From Candidatus Melainabacteria bacterium (GTDB lineage Bacteria > Cyanobacteriota > Vampirovibrionia > Gastranaerophilales > Gastranaerophilaceae): DNA of 64,000 bases. How positions within the stretch are numbered: the stretch's first letter is position 1; the number at the start of each line of letters is the position of its first letter. Where the stretch lies: positions 62,001 to 126,000 of the forward strand of contig QHMH01000007.1 of assembly GCA_003258795.1 (NCBI GenBank), in the 5' to 3' direction. Of this stretch, positions 17,829-26,904 are shown piece after piece. The notes below the pieces were generated by a model. It was not told the origin of the DNA. It searched no databases and was given only the letters and a program-made list of their open reading frames with translations. Position numbers and translations under genes: made by a program.

Positions 17829-19541
17829 ATGTCTACAAGTATTGATTATTTTGATTATATAAGAATCAGCATTGCTTCTCCAGAAAGAATCCTTAAATGG
17901 TCTTATGGTGAAGTAACAAAACCAGAAACAATTAACTACAGAACATTGAAACCAGAACGTGATGGTTTATTCTGCGAAAGAATTTTTGGACCATCAAAAG
18001 ACTGGGAATGTTATTGTGGTAAATATAAACGTGTAAGACACAAAGGTATTATTTGTGAACGTTGTGGTGTTGAAGTTACAGATTCCAAAGTAAGACGTCA
18101 CAGAATGGGACACATCAAGCTCGCTGCTCCTGTTTCTCATATCTGGTTCTTAAAAGGGATTCCTTCATATTTGGGCTTATTGCTTGACATGACACTAAAA
18201 GAACTTGAACAAGTTATTTACTTTAATGATTATGTTGTTCTTGATGCAGGTGATAGTGAGTTCAAAAAACTTCAACTCTTACATGAAGAAGATTACGAAG
18301 CATATATGACAGAACACGAAGATTCAACTCTTAAGGTTGGTATCGGTGCAGAAGCTATTAAAGAATTGTTGTCAGAACTTGATATAAAAGATTTGGCAGC
18401 AAAAATCAGAGATGAACTTGCTGCTGGTGTAAATTCTGTTCAAAAGAAAAGTAAGTTAATCAAAAAGTTGAGATTATTAGATTCATTGATTTCATCTGAA
18501 ACTGATCCAACTTGGATGATCATGGATGTACTTCCTGTTACTCCACCAGATTTAAGACCAATGGTACAGTTGGATGGTGGTAGATTTGCAACATCTGACC
18601 TCAATGATTTGTATAGACGTGTAATTAACAGAAACAATCGTTTGGCAAGATTGCTTGAAATGGGCGCTCCTGAAATCATCGTTAGAAACGAAAAAAGAAT
18701 GCTTCAAGAAGCAGTTGATGCTTTAATTGATAATGGTAGAAGAGGAAGAACAGTTGTTGGTCCAAATAACAGAGCTTTAAAATCTTTATCAAATATCATT
18801 GAAGGAAAACAAGGTCGTTTCAGACAAAACCTTTTGGGTAAACGTGTTGACTATTCAGGACGTTCAGTTATCGTTGTTGGTCCAACATTGAAATTAAATC
18901 AATGTGGTTTGCCAAAAGAAATGGCTATTGAATTGTTTAAACCATTTGTTGTTAACAAACTTATTGAAAGAGGATATGTTCAAAACATTAAATCTGCAAA
19001 GAAAATGATTGAACGTTCTGATTCAAGAGTATGGGATATATTGGAAGAAATCATTGACGGACACCCAGTTCTATTGAACCGTGCTCCAACACTTCACAGA
19101 TTAGGTATTCAAGCATTTGAACCAAAATTGGTTGAAGGTAGAGCTATTCAATTACACCCACTTGTTTGTACAGCATTCAACGCTGACTTCGATGGTGACC
19201 AAATGGCTGTTCACGTACCTCTTTCAATTGAGGCTCAAACAGAAGCAAGAATGTTGATGCTTGCAACAAATAACATTTTGGCTCCAGCAACTGGAAAACC
19301 TATTATATCTCCTTCTCAAGACATGGTTTTGGGTATGTATTACCTAACAATCATCAAAGATGAAGAAGCTCCAGTTAAAGGTTATTTCTATAGTTTCGAA
19401 GATGCTATTTCTGCACTTGAAGCTGGTGTTATCGATTTGCACGACAAAATTGTGTTAAGAGATGAAGAAGGCGAAAGAATAGAAACAACTGTTGGTAGAA
19501 TATTGTTTAACGAAACTGTTAGAAATGCAGTTTTGGGTTAA
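17829..19541 (+). CDS. rpoC1: RNA polymerase beta' N-terminal part (gamma subunit)
   Basis: N-terminal portion of beta', separate as in Cyanobacteriota. It includes the zinc finger (CYCGKYKRVRHKGIICERCG, near residues 60-79), the clamp and rudder region, and the absolutely conserved active-site loop NADFDGDQMAVHVPLS with the three magnesium-binding aspartates. It ends at VRNAVLG, shortly after the active site. The stop TAA is followed by an in-frame TAG, then 12 more sense codons lead in the same frame to the rpoC2 ATG. Length (570 aa) is a little shorter than typical cyanobacterial RpoC1 (~620). Confidence 0.97.
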   Translation: MSTSIDYFDYIRISIASPERILKWSYGEVTKPETINYRTLKPERDGLFCERIFGPSKDWECYCGKYKRVRHKGIICERCGVEVTDSKVRRHRMGHIKLAAPVSHIWFLKGIPSYLGLLLDMTLKELEQVIYFNDYVVLDAGDSEFKKLQLLHEEDYEAYMTEHEDSTLKVGIGAEAIKELLSELDIKDLAAKIRDELAAGVNSVQKKSKLIKKLRLLDSLISSETDPTWMIMDVLPVTPPDLRPMVQLDGGRFATSDLNDLYRRVINRNNRLARLLEMGAPEIIVRNEKRMLQEAVDALIDNGRRGRTVVGPNNRALKSLSNIIEGKQGRFRQNLLGKRVDYSGRSVIVVGPTLKLNQCGLPKEMAIELFKPFVVNKLIERGYVQNIKSAKKMIERSDSRVWDILEEIIDGHPVLLNRAPTLHRLGIQAFEPKLVEGRAIQLHPLVCTAFNADFDGDQMAVHVPLSIEAQTEARMLMLATNNILAPATGKPIISPSQDMVLGMYYLTIIKDEEAPVKGYFYSFEDAISALEAGVIDLHDKIVLRDEEGERIETTVGRILFNETVRNAVLG

Positions 19542-19580
19542 TAGTTCAAGATTGATATATATAGAATAAAGGTAGATAAA

Positions 19581-22500
19581 ATGACAAACACAGCGTATAA
19601 AAAAATGAACAAATCATTAGATTATATAAATAAGATAATGGACAAAAAAAGCTTAAACAATCTTTTGTTGCAAGTTTATCTTGAGTTTGGTGGTGCAAAA
19701 ACAGCATCTCTTGCTAACGCTCTTAAAAACTTGGGTTATAAATATGCTACAAAATCTGGTACAACAATTTCTATTAAGGATTTGGCTGTTCCAGAAAATA
19801 AAAAAGATTTGTTAAAACAAGCTGAAGATGAAATTAAAAAATCAACTCACAGATATCTAAAAGGAGAAATTACTGAAGTTGAAAGATATACAAAGGTTAT
19901 CGATACTTGGTCAGAAACAACATCAAAATTGACAGAAAGTGTAGTAGAAAACTTTGATAAATTAAACCCTGTATATATGATGGCATTCTCTGGTGCAAGA
20001 GGTAACTTATCTCAAGTATCACAATTGGTAGGGATGAGAGGTTTGATGGCTGATGCACAAGGTCAAATCATCGACTTACCTATCAAATCAAACTTTAAAG
20101 AAGGATTATCTGTAACAGAGTACATTATTTCTTCTTATGGTGCAAGAAAAGGTCTTGTTGACACAGCGTTGAAAACCGCTGACTCAGGTTACTTGACAAG
20201 ACGTTTGGTTGACGTTGCTCAAGATGTTATTATCAGAGCTGATGATTGTCATACTGACAAATACATAAGAATGAAAGCAATTTCTGACGGAGAAAAGGAC
20301 GTTGTTTCACTCGCTGACAGATTGCTCGGAAGAACAATTGCTGAAGATGTTAAAGATGAAAACGGAAATGTCGTAATCCCATCAGGAACAACTTTAAACA
20401 GAAGCGATGTTAAAAAAGTTGCAAAACTTAAAATAAAAGAATTGAACGTTCGTTCAGGTCTTACTTGTGGTTTAGAATATGGTATTTGTCAAAAATGCTA
20501 TGGTTGGGCAATGACCACACAAAAACTTGTTGATATAGGTGAAGCAATTGGTATTATTGCTGCTCAATCAATCGGTGAACCTGGTACACAGTTAACAATG
20601 AGAACATTCCACACAGGTGGTGTATTTAAAGGCTCTGGAGCAATTAGAGAAGTTATTGCCAAAAATGACGGTGAAGTTGTTTCAAAAGTTGTAACTCGTG
20701 AATTCAGAACTCGTCATGGGGATGTCGTTCAAATAACTAATTACGAAGCTGATTTGGTTGTTAAAACTAAAAAAGGCGAAGAAAAATATCACATTCCAGC
20801 TGGATCAAAAGTCTTAGTTAAAGCTGGGGATGTAATTAAAAAAGGTGAAAAACTTGCTGAATTTGAACCTGGCTCTCAAGGTGATGGTAGCCGTTTAACA
20901 GAAAAAGCAACAAAGGATATTACATCAGACTTGTCTGGTGAAGTTATGTTTGAAGATTTCGTTGCAGATGAAAAGAAAGATAGACAAGGTAACATTTCAA
21001 GAACTGCAAATAAAAATGGTATTATTTGGGTTCTTGGTGGAGATGTTTATAACCTTTTAGGTGGATCTAAAGTCCTCGTAAAAGATAAACAAAAAGTTAC
21101 TAAAGGTGAAAAAATCGCAGAAACTCTTACTATTTCTGAACACGGTGGTGAAGTTAGAGCATCTGAAGATTTGGTAGTTGAAGAAGTTGAATTTGATGGT
21201 AAAAAAATCAAAAAAATCGTTAGTGGTAAAGAAATCATTATTGTTATTGCATCTTTGACTGCTGCAAACGCAACATTTGAACAAACAAAGAAAGAACAAA
21301 TTTGGACAGTTAAGAAAACTGGTGAACGTTACGTTGTAAAAGCACCTATTGATACAACAGTAGAAAACGGAATGATTCTTGCAGAACTTATTGATGACCA
21401 ATGTATGGTTGAATCTTCTGGAGAAATCAGATACGTTGATGTTGAAACAGATGATAACCAAATTATTACCAAAGGTGGTAAGGTTGTATTCATTCCAGAA
21501 GAAATTCACCAAATTAACAAAGATGCTTCTTTGAGAATGGTAGATTCTGGAACATTTGTTACTGCCGGTACTGAAATTGTGAAAGATCTTTATTCACATA
21601 TTGATGGTATTGTAGAAATTAAAGAATGTAATGACATTATCCATGAAGTTACTGTTAGACCGGGAGAAATTCATACACTTTCAAGTATTAACGAATTGAA
21701 AGTTGAGGAAGGCGTTATTCTTGAAAAGGGTACAGTAATTGCTGATGGTATAAAGGCAAAAGTACCTTCAATTGTAACAATTATGGAATCAGATATGAAT
21801 GATTTGGATATTGATGATTTGGAAGAAGATCTTGACTCTGTAATGTCAGAAGAAGATGACAACATTGCAAATCAGCCAGTTCAAATCCTTGTAAGACCTA
21901 TCAAAGTTATTGAAGTTGAACCAAAAGAAGTTTCAATTAAATTTGACAAAACCGATGATTTAATTGATATCGTTCCAGTAACACAACTTCAATATAAAGA
22001 TGGTGCAAGAGTTAGAAATCTTGACGGAGCTGTTTTGACAAGAACAAGTTTGGTTCTTCAAATGCAAGGATATCTTTCACACCTTAAGGGTATGGTAGAA
22101 CTTGATAGCAAGAACAACTTGAGAGTTGTAGTTCTTGAAACATTGATTGTTCGTCGTGAACAAGAAGGAAATATTAAAGGAACTTCATCTATGCAAACAG
22201 AACTCTTGGTTAAACAAGGTCAAGTAATTAAACCAAAAACACCTGTTGCTAAAACTCAAGTATTAGCAGTTAACGATGGTGTAGCATCAATTAAAGAAAC
22301 AAAAGAAGATATGAGAAGATTGCTTCTTGTTTGTGATAATTATGAGTCAAAAATTCAAGTTAAATCTAAACCAAGTGTTAAGAAAGGTACATTGATAAAA
22401 CTTGATTCTATCATTTCTGATGGTGGTGAAATCTCAGAAGTTTCTGGTGTAGTAACTGAAGTTAAGGGAAATGAAATCACAGTAAGAACTGGTCGTCCAT

Positions 22501-23429
22501 ATTTGATATCTCCAGGGACAATGCTTCAAGTAGGTGTTGGATCTCTTGTCCAAAGAGGTGATATGCTTGCAACATTGGTATTTGAAAGACAAAAAACTGG
22601 TGACATCGTTCAAGGTTTGCCTAAAGTTGAAGAACTTTTGGAAGGTAGAAAACCAAAAGATTGTGCAATACTTGCAGAAGAAGATGGTATTGCAGAAATC
22701 GAAATCGAAGACGATATGCCAAGATTATATCTCGTTAATGAAAACGGTAGACAAGAAATCAAATATGCTATTGATGCAAATGTCATTGTTTCAAATGGCG
22801 AAAAGATTAAAAAAGGTCAACCATTAACATCTGGCCCTCTAAATCCTCAAGATATTATGAGATTAAATGGACCAGAAGCTGCACAACAATACCTTGTTGA
22901 TGAAGTTCAAAGAGTATATCGTTCACAAGGCGTTGAAATTGCGGATAAACACGTTGAAATAATCGTTAGACAAATGACTAAGAAAGTAAAAGTTCTTGAA
23001 CCTGGTGACACTAAATTGTTACAAGGTGAGCTTGTTGAAGTTCAAGCATTTGAAAATGAAAACAAAGCTGTTAGAGAAGCTGGTGGTGTAGAAGCGACTT
23101 GTGAACACTTGTTGCTTGGTATCACAAAAGCATCTTTGAATACAGAAAGTTTCATTTCAGCTGCTTCTTTCCAAGAAACAACAAGAATTCTTACTGAAGC
23201 TGCAGTAGAAGGCAAAAAAGACTTATTGAGAGGTTTGAAAGAAAACGTTATCATTGGTCGTCTAATACCTGCAGGTACTGGTTATCATCACCTCACTAAT
23301 GCAAGTGAAGAAAAAGATCAGGAAGCAATGCGTAGAGCTGCACAAAGAAATCAAGCAAGAAAACCTTCTGCAATTTTAGAAGAAATTGAAGGTATGTTTG
23401 GTGCTCCTGATTTGACTATTGATGATTAG
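19581..23429 (+). CDS. rpoC2: RNA polymerase beta' C-terminal part with large SI3-type insertion
   Basis: C-terminal portion of beta'. The bridge-helix and trigger-loop region is at about 130-212 (FSGARGNLSQVSQLVGMRG, GLSVTEYIISSYGARKG, TADSGYLTRRL). A zinc site is built from C222 onward with CGLEYGICQKC. At about residue 345 the protein enters an insertion of ~650 residues built of repeated barrel-sandwich hybrid units (recurring GxxVxxGxxLAE patterns such as VKAGDVIKKGEKLAEF). The beta' core returns near residue 1006 (DIVQGLPKVEELLEGRKPK). This size and position match the cyanobacterial SI3 insertion. The ATG has AAAGG upstream. A strong terminator follows. Confidence 0.97.
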   Translation: MTNTAYKKMNKSLDYINKIMDKKSLNNLLLQVYLEFGGAKTASLANALKNLGYKYATKSGTTISIKDLAVPENKKDLLKQAEDEIKKSTHRYLKGEITEVERYTKVIDTWSETTSKLTESVVENFDKLNPVYMMAFSGARGNLSQVSQLVGMRGLMADAQGQIIDLPIKSNFKEGLSVTEYIISSYGARKGLVDTALKTADSGYLTRRLVDVAQDVIIRADDCHTDKYIRMKAISDGEKDVVSLADRLLGRTIAEDVKDENGNVVIPSGTTLNRSDVKKVAKLKIKELNVRSGLTCGLEYGICQKCYGWAMTTQKLVDIGEAIGIIAAQSIGEPGTQLTMRTFHTGGVFKGSGAIREVIAKNDGEVVSKVVTREFRTRHGDVVQITNYEADLVVKTKKGEEKYHIPAGSKVLVKAGDVIKKGEKLAEFEPGSQGDGSRLTEKATKDITSDLSGEVMFEDFVADEKKDRQGNISRTANKNGIIWVLGGDVYNLLGGSKVLVKDKQKVTKGEKIAETLTISEHGGEVRASEDLVVEEVEFDGKKIKKIVSGKEIIIVIASLTAANATFEQTKKEQIWTVKKTGERYVVKAPIDTTVENGMILAELIDDQCMVESSGEIRYVDVETDDNQIITKGGKVVFIPEEIHQINKDASLRMVDSGTFVTAGTEIVKDLYSHIDGIVEIKECNDIIHEVTVRPGEIHTLSSINELKVEEGVILEKGTVIADGIKAKVPSIVTIMESDMNDLDIDDLEEDLDSVMSEEDDNIANQPVQILVRPIKVIEVEPKEVSIKFDKTDDLIDIVPVTQLQYKDGARVRNLDGAVLTRTSLVLQMQGYLSHLKGMVELDSKNNLRVVVLETLIVRREQEGNIKGTSSMQTELLVKQGQVIKPKTPVAKTQVLAVNDGVASIKETKEDMRRLLLVCDNYESKIQVKSKPSVKKGTLIKLDSIISDGGEISEVSGVVTEVKGNEITVRTGRPYLISPGTMLQVGVGSLVQRGDMLATLVFERQKTGDIVQGLPKVEELLEGRKPKDCAILAEEDGIAEIEIEDDMPRLYLVNENGRQEIKYAIDANVIVSNGEKIKKGQPLTSGPLNPQDIMRLNGPEAAQQYLVDEVQRVYRSQGVEIADKHVEIIVRQMTKKVKVLEPGDTKLLQGELVEVQAFENENKAVREAGGVEATCEHLLLGITKASLNTESFISAASFQETTRILTEAAVEGKKDLLRGLKENVIIGRLIPAGTGYHHLTNASEEKDQEAMRRAAQRNQARKPSAILEEIEGMFGAPDLTIDD

Positions 23430-23444
23430 TAAATCTATAAAATT

Positions 23445-23478
23445 AAGGGATAGGCTATAAAGCTTATCCCTTTTTTAG
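23445..23478 (+). terminator. Intrinsic terminator of the rpoBC operon
   Basis: AAGGGATA-G-GCT (23445-23456) pairs with AGC-T-TATCCCTT (23461-23472), with loop ATAA, followed directly by a run of T's. Confidence 0.92.
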
Positions 23479-23492
23479 TTTTTGGAGAAATA

Positions 23493-24314
23493 ATGAAAAA
23501 ATTTTGTTTTATTTTGTTTGTTTTTTGTTTAACCGGAAATGTTGTTTTCGCTCTTAATCCAAATGATTGTGTAGATTTGTATAATAATGGTCAGTATCAA
23601 AAATCTACCACTTGCTTTTATACATTGCTTTTAAAAGATAAAAATAATGCAAAGTTAAAACTTTACTATGGAAATTCCCTTGTTGCGGAGAAAAAATATT
23701 TGCAAGCTAAAATTCAATATAATGAGGTAATTCAACAATTTCCTTATTCGACATCAGCATCTTCTGCAAAGAAAAATCTTGTATATGTAAATAAAATGCT
23801 ACATACAATTCAAACATCAAGGAGTACGGATTCCGGAAACTATATTTCAGAACTTGGTGGATATGTTAAATGGTCGGGAATGCCTATTAACGTTTGGATT
23901 CAACCATCAGTATATTCTACTTCAGCAAAAAACGCCTTTGTAGAATGGCAAAACAAGACAAAAGGTGCAGTTACTTTCGTCTTTGTATCAGATATGAAAA
24001 AAGCACAAATTTTTGTTGCCTTTACAGAAAATGTTCCCACGGTAAAAGGTGGTCATGCTTTGGGTATAACAAAAGTTTCTTATAACGGTAAATATATTAC
24101 AAGAGCAATAATGAATATCAAATCAGTTACAAAAACTGGGGCAAAGCAAACTCCGTCACAAATTTACCCCGTTGTTTTACATGAAGTGGGTCATGCTTTG
24201 GGCATGAAAGGTCATAGTAAAAGTCCATATGATGTAATGTATTACAGTGACGGAAATTATAGAAACGCACTTTCAAATAGAGATGTCAATACGGTTAAAT
24301 CAATGTATGATTAA
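23493..24314 (+). CDS. Exported matrixin-like zinc metalloprotease
   Basis: A signal peptide (residues 1-20) opens the protein. A short TPR-like helical part follows (residues 22-105, with YGNSLVAEKKYLQAKIQYNEVI). The C-terminal half is a metzincin catalytic domain with the zinc motif HEVGHALGMKGH at 230-241 (HExxHxxGxxH) and the Met-turn methionine at 249 (YDVMYYS). The segment INVWIQPS near 132 resembles the first strand of matrixins. It should act outside the cytoplasmic membrane; substrate unknown. The combination of TPR and metzincin in one small exported protein is unusual. GGAGAA precedes the ATG. It is transcribed after the rpoC2 terminator. Confidence 0.88.
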   Translation: MKKFCFILFVFCLTGNVVFALNPNDCVDLYNNGQYQKSTTCFYTLLLKDKNNAKLKLYYGNSLVAEKKYLQAKIQYNEVIQQFPYSTSASSAKKNLVYVNKMLHTIQTSRSTDSGNYISELGGYVKWSGMPINVWIQPSVYSTSAKNAFVEWQNKTKGAVTFVFVSDMKKAQIFVAFTENVPTVKGGHALGITKVSYNGKYITRAIMNIKSVTKTGAKQTPSQIYPVVLHEVGHALGMKGHSKSPYDVMYYSDGNYRNALSNRDVNTVKSMYD

Positions 24315-24372
24315 CTGTTCCTAAAAATCAATAATGGTGTTGTTTTTACACTAATAAGATATGTAAACAATA

Positions 24373-24381
24373 TGTTAAAAT
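24373..24381 (+). promoter_or_regulatory. Candidate extended -10 for the DHH gene
   Basis: TGT-TAAAAT (24373-24381) is an extended -10 element 69 bases ahead of the ATG at 24451. No clear -35 is present. Confidence 0.35.
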
Positions 24382-24450
24382 AGTAGCAAAAGAATTCATT
24401 TTTGCTTTTTAATAGTGACATAGTTTTTTAGTGTGTAGGAAAATTTTATT

Positions 24451-26829
24451 ATGCAAGTACAAGCCTTAAACAGTGTTTCAAAAAGTAATGGTTATCTCAA
24501 AATTAACAACAACCAACATCGTTATTACACTCCAATGAACAATGTACAAGATACATTTGTTAAATCAAAAAATATGGGATTACCAATTTTTGAACAAACT
24601 GAAAAGGCAATTAAGGTTGTATCTTTTGGTAATATAAGACCTGTTCAAGAGATTATTAAACCTGCTATTCAAATGAGAGTTCAGGGTGTAAGACATTTCC
24701 AACACAACATGGATCCAGAAATGTTGAAACAAGGTATTATGCTTCCAATAAACAAAATGGCAGAAGCAATGTGGAAAGATGGAGATAAAATTGATTTTAA
24801 ACTTAACCAAAGAAGAATAGAATTGGTTTCTAGGTTTGGTAAAATTGGAAGAGTACCAGAAGAAATAGCAAAGATTATTTATCCAGTAATTAAAGGTAAT
24901 CCAAGAGATTTTTCATTTGAATTATCAAATCTTGTTGCTGGAAATACTAAAGGTGCATCTACAATTGGTTTACGTGTAAATCTTCTTTACAACGGAAAGG
25001 ATAAAAGAATTGCAAGAGATGCGCAAGAAGCTTTTGATGAAGTTCTAAATGATCCAGAAGCATCAAAAAAAGCGTTCTTTTACCAAGAACCAACAACTCC
25101 AAAAGAACTTTTGGATAAAATATTAGCTTTTGAAAGCCACGAAAATGGTGATATTGCAGCTAAAAAAATGGAAAAAGCTGTTGAAAGTATTGTTAATGAA
25201 ATTGATAATCCTCAAAATAAAAAAATCTTGATTGTTGGTCACTGTAAACCAGATGGTGATACATTGGGTTGTATCATGGGTTTGAAAAATGCAATTGACA
25301 TGACACACAATGATAAACAAGTTGAATGTGCTGTTGATGATGATGTAACAGGCTTGTTTAGACACAAATTACCTGGAATTGATTACAACATCAAACATCC
25401 GTATTCTCAAGAAAAAATAAATCTTTTGGAAGCAAGTATTAAAGAAGCAGAGGCAAGAGGAGAATCCGAATCAATTATTGATGGATTAAAGCTTTCTTTG
25501 GAAAAAGCCAAAAATCCAGACTTGTTGTTGGATAATAACAAAAAATATGATTTAGTTGTTTTAATGGATGTTCCATCTCCTGCAAGATTTACAGCGGGGT
25601 TTAAAAATCATATAGAAAACGCAAACAAAGTTGTTTATATTGATCACCATCCATTTAAACAAGAAGAATGGGATAAAGCAAAAACTACAACTGGTGTGGA
25701 TATGACAAAAATTGTAGATAGCGGACTTGCATGGATTGCAGAAAGAGTTCCAGCAGCATGCGAACAAGCTGCAATTATTGCATCAAAACTTAAACCTTCA
25801 AAAAATCCATTAAATCCAGATAATACGATTAAAACAATGAACAGTAAAAATGACGGTAACCACTCTAAACTTAATGCTGCGGTAGCTGCCTTTGTAACTG
25901 GTATTTGGACCGATACTGGCGGTTTTTCAAGAACAGCTAACCTTTTACCAGAAGATATCATTGACAAAAATGGTGAAAGAGTTTCAGTATATCAAAGACC
26001 AAACTTTTATCCTGAAGGATTTTCAAAGTGGTTATTTAATATGACAAATAATCAAATTGATAAGAAGTGGATGCGTGACAATATCACTTATGATATAAAC
26101 GATAAGAAGAGTCCTAATCTTGAAATTTCAGCAAGAGATCAAATGGTTAAAATTGCAGAAGCAGGTAAATATGAAAATATAAACCTTGGGTTAGGTATTG
26201 TTAATGCAACTTATGATGAAATGAAAGAAGTTTTAAAGATAGCTCAAGTTCATGAGCCAGAAACAAGTTTTCTTGATGTTCAAAACGCATTCAAATACAG
26301 TGAAGTTATGGGTCAATTTAGAGGCGAAACAATGAAGTCTTTGATGACCGCTGGAAAAAACATTTCTAAAGCTGATCAAAAAGAAGTTGGTGAGTATGAT
26401 GCTGATAAGATTGCAGTATTCATTTGCGAATCAGAAAGAGCGGGAGAATTAAATACAGAAGGTAAACGTTCTGTAGAAAATGCGTTGAGATTTTCATTCC
26501 GTTCTCAAGAAGGAACAATCTATGCAGAACTTCTTGCATCATTATTCAATGGTGGTGGACACGGTGGAGCTGCTGGTGGACACATTAAGGGCAAGGACGT
26601 TACTTTAAATTCTGCTTTCACGGTTAAGGCTAACGGAAAAGTTATAAATGATAATAAAATTCTTTATAAAATGTTAATGAAAAACTATGATTTGATGCAT
26701 GATAAAAAATTGACGGCTGCGGATAGAGAAGCGAAAAAAATTCACTTTGAATTAGTTCCAGATGAAAAAGGAAGAACTTCTGCAAAAATCATTGAAGATC
26801 TTGTTAGAGAATGCAGACACGCAGCTTAA
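24451..26829 (+). CDS. DHH-family phosphoesterase with long N-terminal extension
   Basis: The C-terminal two thirds is a DHH/DHHA1 phosphoesterase related to NrnA-type nanoRNase / pAp phosphatases. Motif I is GHCKPDGDTLG near residues 262-272, motif II is VLMDVPSP, motif III is the DHH triad in YIDHHPF near 397-400, and motif IV is WTDTGGFS. The DHHA1 glycine motif GGGHGGAAGGH lies near 700. These hydrolyse 3'-5' short oligonucleotides or cyclic dinucleotides with manganese; I cannot choose between them. About 255 residues precede the catalytic domain, with no recognised domain, and there is an additional helical insert between motifs I and II. Typical NrnA is ~320 residues, so this 792-residue form is atypical. 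Confidence 0.85.
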   Translation: MQVQALNSVSKSNGYLKINNNQHRYYTPMNNVQDTFVKSKNMGLPIFEQTEKAIKVVSFGNIRPVQEIIKPAIQMRVQGVRHFQHNMDPEMLKQGIMLPINKMAEAMWKDGDKIDFKLNQRRIELVSRFGKIGRVPEEIAKIIYPVIKGNPRDFSFELSNLVAGNTKGASTIGLRVNLLYNGKDKRIARDAQEAFDEVLNDPEASKKAFFYQEPTTPKELLDKILAFESHENGDIAAKKMEKAVESIVNEIDNPQNKKILIVGHCKPDGDTLGCIMGLKNAIDMTHNDKQVECAVDDDVTGLFRHKLPGIDYNIKHPYSQEKINLLEASIKEAEARGESESIIDGLKLSLEKAKNPDLLLDNNKKYDLVVLMDVPSPARFTAGFKNHIENANKVVYIDHHPFKQEEWDKAKTTTGVDMTKIVDSGLAWIAERVPAACEQAAIIASKLKPSKNPLNPDNTIKTMNSKNDGNHSKLNAAVAAFVTGIWTDTGGFSRTANLLPEDIIDKNGERVSVYQRPNFYPEGFSKWLFNMTNNQIDKKWMRDNITYDINDKKSPNLEISARDQMVKIAEAGKYENINLGLGIVNATYDEMKEVLKIAQVHEPETSFLDVQNAFKYSEVMGQFRGETMKSLMTAGKNISKADQKEVGEYDADKIAVFICESERAGELNTEGKRSVENALRFSFRSQEGTIYAELLASLFNGGGHGGAAGGHIKGKDVTLNSAFTVKANGKVINDNKILYKMLMKNYDLMHDKKLTAADREAKKIHFELVPDEKGRTSAKIIEDLVRECRHAA

Positions 26830-26869
26830 TATAGTTTAAAAAGTTGATTTCAAAATGCACACTTATTGA

Positions 26870-26875
26870 TATAAT
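26870..26875 (+). promoter_or_regulatory. Candidate -10 for the helicase gene
   Basis: A perfect TATAAT at 26870-26875 would start transcription near 26882, between this box and the ribosome binding site AGGAGA (26892-26897). It rules out the upstream GTG at 26878 as a start, which would lie before the transcript begins. Confidence 0.5.
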
Positions 26876-26904
26876 ATGTGTGCATTTTAATAGGAGAAAC
26901 TTTC

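Noticed and set aside
19539..19583. rpoC interruption as a sequencing error or pseudogene
   Set aside because: Tandem stops, a ribosome binding site and ATG for rpoC2, plus the known split of rpoC in this lineage, support two real genes.
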